From: Eriocheir sinensis
Lineage: Eukaryota > Arthropoda > Malacostraca > Decapoda > Varunidae
Direction: 5' to 3'
Assembly (NCBI RefSeq): GCF_024679095.1
Contig: NW_026111655.1
Span: forward strand, 206,001 to 270,000
Length of the DNA stretch: 64,000 nucleotides
Numbering within the stretch: position 1 is the stretch's first letter; every line of letters starts with the position of its first letter. The notes beneath the pieces were generated by a model. It made no database searches. It worked only from the letters and a program-made list of their open reading frames with translations, and was not told where the DNA came from. Below are positions 41,306 to 50,260 of the stretch, piece after piece. The translations under genes and the position numbers were made by a program.

Positions 41306-41747
41306 CTGAAGGCTGAGGAGGACAGGGAAGGGAGGAGGATGGTTAATGTTGAGAAAAAGAGCAGGTTAACTATAGGAAAAAGACATTATTATTGAGATCC
41401 AAGAAAGGGCATCATGCAAAAATAAAAATGCTATAGGCCCAAACAGATTCATCTTAATGAGCAGACATGGATAGGGAAAATAAAATAGACAGCGACAGTA
41501 AAGTAAGGAGAATAATAATAATAAAAAAGAGGGACAAAAACAATATTAAAACAAAACAGTTCAATAAATCCTGCATCAGAGATAAGGCAGACAGAGAGAT
41601 AGATAAATGGATATAGACAGACTGAGATAGATAGATAGATAAAGACAGATATAAGCAGAGATAGATAGACAGGCACAGATATGGACAGATTGATACAGAA
41701 AGATATAGACAGACAGATAGATAGATAGACAGACAGCTATCAGGCAC

Positions 41748-41852
41748 CTTGGTGATGGCTGCAGGGGGGTCCAGCAGGGGGGCAGTGGTGGCCCAGCAAG
41801 GCACTGAGGGTGTGGGCGGCACTCTTGGCCAGGACGGCAGGCACCACCCACC
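41748..41852 (-). CDS. HDAC6-like domain 1 exon with catalytic loop (two compensating indels)
   Basis: Acceptor GTGTGTGCAG and donor GTGCCTG; 105 bp, phase 0 on both sides. Frame one begins GGWCLPS, frame two continues LAKSAAHTLSALLGHHC, frame one resumes LLDPPAAITK. One missing C near 41,833 and one extra C in a run of six near 41,787 restore a single frame, whose order matches the GGYNL..LA.....LLGDPCP loop and helix of HDAC6 domain 1. The loop Tyr is Trp here (TGG, 41,844-41,846). Confidence 0.7.
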
Positions 41853-41883
41853 CTGCACACACAACAGGGATTGCTTATTACCA

Positions 41884-41888
41884 TTCTA

Positions 41889-41962
<74 letters not shown>

Positions 41963-41975
41963 TATTATTATCAAT
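41884..41975. repeat. (ATT)n microsatellite
   Basis: About 85 bp of ATT; a second ATT tract lies at 42,389-42,455. Confidence 0.95.
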
Positions 41976-42177
41976 ATTACTATCATCCTGCTATGTTATA
42001 ATAATAATTGTCTAAGCTATTTTTTAGATTTCTGTGCAATATTTTTTTCAAGTTTTCAGTGATGTATCAATTTTTTTTTCCCAATTGAATTCTATAGGGA
42101 GGTAGAATGCATACCAGTGTGTGGATGTGTGGTGCTCAGTTCCTGCCACAATGTTTGGGTGAGGTCAGACTGGTCAC

Positions 42178-42345
42178 CTCCAGCACCAGCACCACCTTGC
42201 CCCGCGCCAGGGCCATCAGCTGGGAGGTGAGGTGTGTGTACAGGCCTGGCCACACCTCCAGCACCAGCGCCACCTTGCCCCGCGCCAGGGCCATCAGCTG
42301 GGAGGTGAGGTGTGTGTACAGGCCTGGCCACACCTCCATCTCACC
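42178..42345 (-). CDS. HDAC6-like domain 1 exon with internal 78-bp duplication
   Basis: Acceptor GGCATTTCAG and donor GTGACCAG; 168 bp, phase 0. It encodes GEME, then two tandem copies of a 26-residue unit beginning VWPGLYTHLTSQLMALARG and ending LVLE (42,333-42,256 and 42,255-42,178). One unit corresponds to the HDAC6 helix 'GE...P.g.ahLt..LM.lA.Gk..l.LE' that precedes the GGYN loop. The two copies differ at one codon (Ala versus Val) and remain in frame. Confidence 0.8.
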
Positions 42346-42386
42346 CTGAAATGCCAGATGGTAAAATAAAGTATAATAAATATGCT

Positions 42387-42456
<70 letters not shown>

Positions 42457-42459
42457 TGT

Positions 42460-43065
42460 GTTTGGCTTCCCTGTTAAGAGTGGTTCATAATGGGAAGTTT
42501 GTGATACAGTTGAGTAAAATAAAATATATATACCATCTTTTATTATTATTGCTAGTATTAGTATTAATAGTAATAGTAGTAGTATTATCATCATCATTAT
42601 TATGGGGCTTGACTTCCCTGCTGGAGTGATTCACACTGGCAAGTGTCTGGATGAGGAGACAGAGCTGAGAACATCCATGAATTTATGAAAGTAAGTACAG
42701 TTGTATGAAAGCAGATATGGAGGCAGGTCAACACAAGCTTAGTTAAAATCCTCTATACTATGACTAAGTAAATGCATACAAAAACCAGACAAGCAAGCAG
42801 AGGCAGACACAAACACACACACACACACACACAGATACATTGTGACTTAGAATGACCTTGAAAATAGATAAAATTGAGCTCAAGCAAAAAATATTCATGA
42901 ATTAAAGCTAAACTTGATAAACTGAAATTTGGAGACAGGACCAGCGTAAAGCATCCTGTATATCACTAGGTAAATACACACACACACACACACACACACA
43001 TACAACCTCCACCTAACACATACACAAGAGCCCACAAGTGTAGCTCAATTCCTATATATCACAAC
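42460..43065. other. no gene seen
   Basis: Short (AC)n tracts at about 42,812-42,832 and 42,975-43,000; otherwise unrecognised. Confidence 0.4.
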
Positions 43066-43067
43066 TA

Positions 43068-43280
43068 TAGTCTGTTCACTTAATTCTGACCCAAGCTGAC
43101 AACATAAACCTAAGCGTGGTCATAAGCACAGTGCATATTAGCAGAAAGTGCTGCGTGAGATAAACACAAACAGAGGTTAAAGAAAACTTGGAAGCCACAG
43201 CAGCAGCCAGTCAGCACTCAGCTTGCAAACACACTAAGGTTTATGTTGTCAGCTTGGGTCTGACTTAAGAGAACAGACTT
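43068..43280. mobile_element. MITE with about 48-bp terminal inverted repeats and TA target site
   Basis: The left end TAGTCTGTTCACTTAATTCT and the following CCCAAGCTGACAACATAAAC are matched by the reverse complement of the right end (AAGTCTGTTCTCTTAAGTCA...). TA dinucleotides flank both sides (43,066-43,067 and 43,281-43,282). The element is 213 bp with no ORF. TA duplication with this size suggests a Tc1/mariner-type MITE, by inference. Confidence 0.75.
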
Positions 43281-43479
43281 TAGTAAGGCTTCAGGCCAAG
43301 AGAGAGAGACTGAGAGAGCAGGACTTGCCTTTTCATCCCCCACTGCCGAGTCATAACCAGCAGACACAACACTATAACTAACTCAGGACCAAACTAGAAG
43401 AGAAAATAGTCGTGCTTAGGGTTCAAACGGCACACCAGGTTCAGTCTAGCCTCCTCCGATCATATGCTGAGGTTTGTGC

Positions 43480-43480
43480 A

Positions 43481-43548
<68 letters not shown>
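43480..43548. repeat. (GT)n microsatellite
   Basis: About 62 bp of GT. Confidence 0.95.
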
Positions 43549-44118
43549 GGGGTCCTAATCGGTCAATCAGATTGTATCTTACTGACAAAATGTGTCAAGT
43601 GTAGCAATTTCAATATGGTATGCCACATAAACTGTACTGCATTGTAGGGATCTTGCTTCTCCTGTCCCTCAAGCCTGGACATCTAATGCCACCTAGTAAT
43701 GAAGGGGAAAAAATTCACACTAAGCTGCACACAACTTTCTACTCTGTCTCATTCCTATGCTATACAAATCCCTTATGCAGGAATAAACCACCGTCTGCAT
43801 TCCTTTATCCCTTTTGCTGGTACACTCTGGAACAAACAAGCTTCCTTTGTCTGTGCTTCCTCCTGCCCATGACTTAAACTCTTTCATGAGGGGAATATCA
43901 AGACACCTCTCCACCTGTAACTGACTCTCTCCAGACCACTCACTTCTATCTACTTTTACAGGACCAATGCATAGTGGGCTTTTTTCCCCTTGAGCTGCTT
44001 CATTAACTGGACAAAGGAAAAAAAGAAAAAGAGCTTCTCACTCCCTTGGCCTCTGCCTTTTCCTGACCTACTAACAAAGACCAGAGCTGCCCAGCCTCAA
44101 CCTCTGCTTCTCCAGACT

Positions 44119-44220
44119 TGCCATCGGTTGCTGCAGCTGCACCCCAGCAAGAGGCTGACTGCGGGATTCCTGGCTGACGTCTTCCTCTGGGGCGTGTCTT
44201 CCGTCATCCTGCAACACAAA
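44119..44220 (+). CDS. possible exon, pseudokinase C-lobe-like (weak)
   Basis: A polypyrimidine tract and CTTCTCCAG precede 44,116, and AAAG/GTTCAC follows at 44,220. The plus frame reads CHRLLQLHPSKRLTAG then FLADVFLWGVSSVIL. The 'LL..HPSKR.ta' pattern followed by 'FLWG' resembles the last helix of a protein kinase domain, and in particular the 'LLWG' end of PEAK/Pragmin-type pseudokinases. No other exon of such a gene was found, and the strand is opposite to the HDAC6-like gene. It may be chance. Confidence 0.25.
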
Positions 44221-44381
44221 GGTTCACCTTCATCAACTGGTTAAGATTTATTTCAGAGGCAATATTTGCCCAAGGTTTTTGATATGGGGTCATTTTCAAT
44301 AATTTTAAATGTAGAAATTCAAGTGTCACAAAACAGAGCCTTGAGGACACATTATTGTGGGATAAATGCCTAACAGATAGG

Positions 44382-44640
44382 TAATAACCAATATCTATAA
44401 CCATTGCAAAGTGGATCACAGGGATTTATCAAAAATTACCCCGTGTGCAGCCACTCCATGTTTTCTAGGGTGAATACAAACCCATCAAAGCCTGACATGA
44501 TAACCAATATCTATACCCTTGTAAAGCATATCAAAAATTACCCCGTGTGCTGCCACTCCATGTTTTCTAGGGTGAATACAAACCCATCAAAGCCTGACAT
44601 GATAACCAATATCTATACCCTTGTAAAGCATATCAAAAAT
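44382..44640. repeat. 102-bp tandem repeat, about 2.4 units
   Basis: Two almost identical 102-bp units (44,427-44,528 and 44,529-44,630) with CCACTCCATGTTTTCTAGGG and GATAACCAATATCTATACCC, plus a partial unit upstream. No coding role apparent. Confidence 0.9.
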
Positions 44641-44689
44641 TTATCAAAAATAATATACAATAACAAGTGGTAGGCATTGCAACCAAGAA

Positions 44690-45318
44690 AGGACCTTGCA
44701 CAAGCACTAGGTAGCTTATGACACACTTGTGAGACCAACACTGGAATACTGCTCCACAGAGTGGGATCCTTACACACAGAAACATTGATAGGCTAGAACA
44801 AATCAACACCAAGGCGGCTAGGTTCATTACAAACAATTACACTTGAACGCCTGGCATCACAACACGGATCAAACAACAAATAAACATGGAACCTCTTCAC
44901 ATACGCAGACAAGCACACAGACTTACACTGATATACAAGATCACAAACACTCACATTGACATTGACCCACACACATACTTACACAACGCAAACAGTCAAC
45001 GTACTCGTAACACACACACCCATAAATACCAAACATATCACACTAACACTGACGCATACAAGCACTCATACTTTCCACGCACCATATGTGACTGGAACAG
45101 CCTCCCTCAACAGATTTTAGACTGCGGTACAATAGACTCATTCAGAAAACAAATACACACTCACTTGTCACCACAACACACCAACACAAACAATTACACT
45201 TGATTCACTTCCCTCCCCCACACACCCAGCTCCCCCGTCCCCCAACAGCCAACACAAATATGCATGTTATCCACCTGAATGGGTGCCCTGCGCATTATAA
45301 ATCAAGATCAAGATCAAG
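44690..45318 (+). pseudogene. LINE 3' end (reverse transcriptase C-terminus and tail)
   Basis: The plus frame has AYDTLVRPTLEYCSTEWDPY, LEQINTKAARFITNNY, RIKQQINMEPLHIRRQAHR, TLIYKI and YFPRTICDWNSLPQQILD. These are the conserved C-terminal blocks of L2/jockey-like non-LTR elements. One frame break lies near 44,790 and a TGA near 44,845. A 3' untranslated stretch ends in ATCAAG repeats at 45,301-45,318, a typical LINE tail, so this is a 5'-truncated insertion. Confidence 0.75.
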
Positions 45319-46255
45319 GTAATTTTGCTGTGCAGGTGTAACTACTAATTTTGCACTTGTGCACCGGCATGAGTGCAATATTACACAAGACTGAGCACTG
45401 CACTGCTGATATTTACTGAAGAACAACACTGTGCAAGTCATTGCACAGCACCCCACCACTAAACTTAACAGATCTATTCAAATTTAACATCACCTGCTGG
45501 GTGGGACTTTGTCCCCGTCAACCCTTCCTTGGTTTAAAATATCCAAATCTGACACAGCACCTCCTTAGGGGGCATTACCTTTGTTCCCCCTTGACCCCTG
45601 GCGTGTGTCATGCTCCACCCACTCAACAGGAGCAGCAGGCACCCATTTAACTGTTTCTGCAGGGAATGGTTATGTAAAAAGCTGAGCAGCAGTACAAGGC
45701 ACCTCAGTAAGGTGCCCAGCAGCCCCGCGGGGCGGCGGGTGTGATACTGGAGGAACACCAAGGGCCGGGGGCGTCTTGGCCATGCCGGTCACACACTCCA
45801 TCATAATTCATTACCTTCCCCTCGTGGGATCAGCTTACCCTAGGCTTAGGCATGCCCCGCTAGGCCTTGTTCAGGCTGTCATGGTGGTCAGGGAACTTGG
45901 CTGTCATACTATAGAAGTCTGGCAGGAGGCTGTGGGTGTGTGGTGGTGAGTCTGCCGCCCGTCCTTGCACGGAGATGACACACACACACACACACACACT
46001 GCCTGTCGTGTGTCCCCGCCTGGCCACACGCGGCACACAGTGGACAGTAGTGTTCCCCGGGTACTCGCGCGACGGTCCCCAACACTCGTCGTTCCTGCAG
46101 AGTCGCTGCTGCCAATGTTTGTGTTTTTTGAACGGGACGCTTATCGTGCCACACCTGCTCATATTCCTTTTCCTCGTTTCTGAGTAGTGTGAGGATGAAA
46201 CTGTTTTGCTCCTATTATTTATTTGTTGTTGATTTGTGTCGTCACTTTTTGTGGG
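45319..46255. other. no gene confirmed
   Basis: GC-richer stretch (45,690-46,100) with an AC/GT tract at 45,979-46,000. Several open frames exist but none shows a family motif. Confidence 0.35.
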
Positions 46256-47035
46256 TACTGGATTATCACCAACACCGACGTTGGTATGTTATGCAGGCCA
46301 CCAAATGGAAGAACTGGCGAGTAATTATCATCACTTGAGAATATTCTGGAAGTAGTTTCGGAAGCGAATGTGCTGTGCTGTATATCACGGGGGATTTTAA
46401 TCTCAGTCTGTTGAACCACAAGCAAGCCAATGTTCAGAATCTTGTGAACCTTCTTTATGCGCGCTCGGTCTTCCGGCGATACCTGAGCCAGCCAGAGTAA
46501 CCAACACTTCAGCAACTTTAATTGATCACATACGGACAAATGATTTACAACACTACACGACAAGGGGCATATTACATTCTTCTTTCAGTGATCATTTTCC
46601 AGTTTTCAGTTCAGTCAGTACTTGAAGTAGTGCATCTTACAATCACACAATAGTTAAAAGATAATTTGATGAGGATTCGATTAAGAAATTCAAAGCTGAC
46701 TTAATAAACCACCAATGGAACACTGGTGTTAATGATTTAAATGTCAACGATGACTTTGATACACATGGAAAACTTTCTATTTACAATAATATATTTCCTG
46801 TTAAATAATATGTAATCAAGAACAAGCATTTGGGTAAACCTTATATAGAGTAGCAATTAAAAATCCAATAAGACAACGAAATACAATGCAAAAATTGTAT
46901 GCCAAGTGTCCTCTTGTGTATGAATGTACTTGTAAGAAATACAGAAACACGCTAACATCAGTTAGTCGAGCAGCAAAGAAAACTTATTATAATTCAGCGA
47001 TGATGAAAACTATTATTAAAAGTGTTAGCAGTGAA
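46256..47035 (+). pseudogene. LINE endonuclease and linker fragment
   Basis: Plus strand, frames interrupted: CRPPNGRTGE, LENILEVVSEANVLCCI, GDFNLSLLNHKQANVQNLVN, SATLIDHIRTN, and SFSDHFPVFS are endonuclease motifs (RPPN, GDFN, SDHFP). Further on, KHLGKPYIE and MQKLYAKCPLVYECTCKKYR, AAKKTYYNS form the linker before the reverse transcriptase. It may be the 5' part of the same LINE type as 44.69-45.32 kb, which is in the same orientation but lies upstream, so they are not one collinear copy. Confidence 0.7.
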
Positions 47036-47420
47036 CAAGTGGGTTTTTGGGAAGAGAGGGAATGCAGGGATCAAATTTTTAGAGTGAGAGTTATAGTGGG
47101 GGAGTATCCTACAGCAGGAGAGGCAGCTGTCTGCTGCCTTCACGGGCCTGGAGAAAGCCTATGATGCATTTGACAGGAAGGGTTTATAGGATATGATGTA
47201 GATATATGAAGTGGGAGTGTATTTGGTGAAGGGATAACATATTTTTACAAGGATGTGAGTGCCTCTGGATGCTGGAAATAGGAGCTGAGTGAAGAGATTT
47301 TGTGTTGGTGAGGGTGTGAGACAATTAAGGGTGTGTGATGTGAGACACAGTGGGAGGCCTGTTTACATATGATATGGCGTTGTCGGCAGAAAGTGAGAGG
47401 ATGATGCAGGAGATTACTGA
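47036..47420 (+). pseudogene. fragment of a second LINE type (reverse transcriptase)
   Basis: Plus strand with frameshifts: SSEQVGFWEERECRDQIFRV, RVIVGEY, AAFTGLEKAYDAFDRKGL, CVGEGVRQ. This corresponds to the 'eqgGFr.grgc.DQif..r' and 'DleKAYDrvdR' motifs of a different LINE family from the preceding fragment, so the join near 47,036 is a breakpoint between two insertions. Confidence 0.7.
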
Positions 47421-48290
47421 TGTATCTAACAGGGCGTGAAAAAAAAAAAGCTCAAGAAACTGCCGAGATTCATCCATAAAGCCCCTATCTGTTGCCCAAT
47501 GACCAGGCCTATAAACCACTGGTAAAGTGTATTTCCATTTCTAGCAGCTAATAACTAAGAGGGACTATGCTAATGCCTATCTGTGGGATAGCATCAGTGA
47601 AGCAGAGTACATAGCTGCTTAACACAACTCAGGTGATCACGATGGGGACTGGCTACGCAAATTATTGAGGAAGTCTTAGACATTGCAACATGAGTTATGC
47701 TCAGCTCTGACTCAAATAAATAAGTTTCTGTTTTGCATAATACACCAATGTTGAGCTTATCTAAGAGCTCTCTGATATAATCTATTATTTTATACAGGAA
47801 ATGTACGTGGAGCAGACCTAGTTTCATCTGGTTCCCTGGGTGAAGTTGGTAGTATCCTTGTTGACTCTATTTTGCTGAGCTGTCATAGAAGAACAGTCTT
47901 TGCAGATGACTCAGAAACTGATGTGGAGTTAACACATTTTTTTCATTTAGGAGGCTTAATTATGATAGTCCTGTTATTCATGAGCACCTATGCAGAAACC
48001 TCATCTAGGGCCCAAATTTTTAAGCACACTTGTCAGCGACATGGTCAAGGCCTTGACAATGGTAGCACTGTTACCTCAAACCAATTAGAACTGCCCTTCT
48101 TTATAATAAAGGAGTGATCGATTTTCAGACAATAATTTTATTCCTACTGTCTTGGTAGGTGCATTCCCTTTTTGTGTGATGAAAAGCAACTTAAAGATGA
48201 AGCCATCATAAGTCAAGGCTTTGCCCAAGGATTCTTGTTGAGAATGCTGGGGATCATCTCGCTGTCATCTGCAGGTCATATGCCTACATG
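47421..48290. other. no gene recognised
   Basis: A plus-strand 81-codon frame at 47,872-48,117 has ordinary composition but no family motif; it is noted, not called. Confidence 0.35.
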
Positions 48291-48294
48291 AATA

Positions 48295-49639
48295 TGTAAC
48301 GGTCCGAATGTGAATGAATGAGAGAATGTGAGTAAGTCGGTGACAGAGTGAGTAAGTATGAGCGAGTGGGAGCGTGAATGAGTGAAAGAGTGAATGGGTA
48401 GCTGAGGAATGTAAGTGCGTAAAAGGTTATGAGAAGATAACACGGCGAGCGAATGAGCGAATATATGAACGAGTTACTGAAATCCCTCATCTCAAAGCCT
48501 CGAACCCCTCCAAGAAACCAATAACTAGTTAGTTAGATAGGTAGGGGTTTGATTGTAAAAGAATGTTCCGGAAGGGAGAGAGTCAGTAATGCGGGGTTAA
48601 AAGATCACGTGATGGAGGAGAGAAGCTGATGAGTAAGCGAGGAGGAGGAGGAAGAGGACGAGAAGCTGGGTAGACTTGAGGCGAGCACCACGGCAGCAAG
48701 CCAGAAGCTTGGAGAACGTACACACCACCCACGGCCTACTGTGTGAGGCGGGCTAGCAGGAGACGAGCAGCAGCCCTAGCAAGGAACGGCAGCGAGTTGG
48801 AGTTGGAGTTGAGAGCGGTGTCCACCTCTCCACTCAGCCCCCCCCGAAAAACCACCCACGGCCTGCGGGGTGAGACGGACTACAGGATGGGAACTTCTAT
48901 GGCGGGGTAACCTGCCCCTCGACTGTCCTGGGGGCTCCAATACCACTGCCCCCAAGCTGCTCCCTACATCAAAGGGCGCCCGCCTCTCCACACCACCCGA
49001 GCCGCTCCCTCTCTACATCAAGCGGCGCCCGTCTGTCCATCACCAGGACCGCCCATTCCCATCGTGGACGTCCTCTGCCGAGCCCGACACTCACGCAGCT
49101 CCTCCTCCTCCGCATCCATCAACTACAGAGCTAAGCATTCTGAGTATTCCCCAAATCTCCCTTGTGCCGGTAGTTAGCTAGTTTAGAGGCCTACAGCCTG
49201 TCGGTCATTCATTTTTGTTCATATTTTTATTAGCACTCCGCTAACCTTTAAAGTAAACCAAATACATATTTATATCTAACCTTACTGAGTGTTATCATTT
49301 GGAGCCTGTTTTGCTGCTCATTGGAAATTACTGAACCATACACACATCCCCTCCATAGTACATAATCACCATCCAATTTCTTAATGCTGTCTCAAAAAGT
49401 GGTTCCCACGGAAATCCTCCCACCTTCCATAAGTAACGCCCTTCTGGTCACAAACTTCGGAACGAGTGTTCACTTGTCCTGAGGCCTTAACATCCGGGAC
49501 CAGCGCTCGACAACTACCACGCTACCACGTACCATTCACTACCCTAGTGGTTGTCATAATCAAGGGATGTAGCTTTTATTTCATTCATTTATTTAATTTA
49601 ATTTATTATTTTTTTTTCTCTATTATTTGCCACACTACA
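48295..49639 (+). repeat. 5' LTR
   Basis: Starts TGTAACGGTCCGAATG and ends CACACTACA. Contains GAATG/GAGTG-rich R/U3 sequence and a GC-rich middle. The internal proline-rich open frame (48,870-49,181) is present in both LTRs and is not evidence for a gene. Confidence 0.9.
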
Positions 49640-49851
49640 TATGGTGGCTTTTGCGGTGGGATTTCCCTGTGAACCATTCCCCCCCCCGTTGTTGAAGCAG
49701 AGTTAACTAGACAGTATAATTAATATTTTTTTTTTTTTTTTTTCTGTTGATTGATTGTTGGTCGCCCTATTGCTTTGCAGTCTTAACTTTTTTTCTTTGT
49801 GTCTTTGCATTTACTTGTTTTTCTCTCTCGGTGTTCATATCACCAGAGAAC

Positions 49852-50037
49852 ATGTTTAGAGTAGCGCTTGTAGGGCATAGTCATATTCCAAGGGAATTGG
49901 AGGTAGAAAAGCAGGACATTCAGGTAGATATTTTTCGTGCCCCGGGAGGAAAAGCCGGGAATTTCTTTGAGGATGACTGCATTCAGGCAGTATATGAGGA
50001 GGAAAGGGGAGAGGTGGAAGGAGCGTGCGCGTGGTAA
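49852..50037 (+). CDS. leader ORF of the LTR element, SGNH-hydrolase-like start
   Basis: 62 codons from ATG 49,852 to TAA 50,037, inside a longer open frame from 49,747. It starts MFRVALVGHSHIPRELEVEK, then VDIFRAPGGKAGNFF. The hydrophobic strand followed by G-H-S-H resembles block I of SGNH/GDSL hydrolases (GDS), with His in place of Asp, and the 'V.v..aPGGkag' segment resembles the second strand and turn of that fold. Blocks III and V are absent. It lies between the 5' LTR and gag (50,261), a place where Ty3/gypsy elements normally have only an untranslated leader. Function unknown; resemblance is by eye. Confidence 0.45.
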   Translation: MFRVALVGHSHIPRELEVEKQDIQVDIFRAPGGKAGNFFEDDCIQAVYEEERGEVEGACAW

Positions 50038-50260
50038 GAGTCTCTCGCAGAGTAATGGAAAGTAGTAGTCTGCAATGGCGCGGTAATTATCACTAACAAA
50101 CAAGTGCTTAACCTCCCTTGCTCATGTGTTCGAAGGTAGTTTCGTTTGAGTTTATGGGTTTTATATATTTGTTTTATTAGTTTGCTTTGATTGTTCTATT
50201 CTCTTTAATAGAGTAAACTGTAAATATTGATACTGAGGGAACTTAGGAAATTTTGACACA

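Noticed and set aside
48870..49181. Proline-rich 103-codon ORF, repeated at 56,124-56,435
   Set aside because: It lies inside both LTRs and is explained by LTR identity and GC-rich composition.
49640..49662. Primer binding site just after the 5' LTR
   Set aside because: A TGG occurs at 49,643, but the following bases do not clearly match the 3' end of a tRNA that I can identify.
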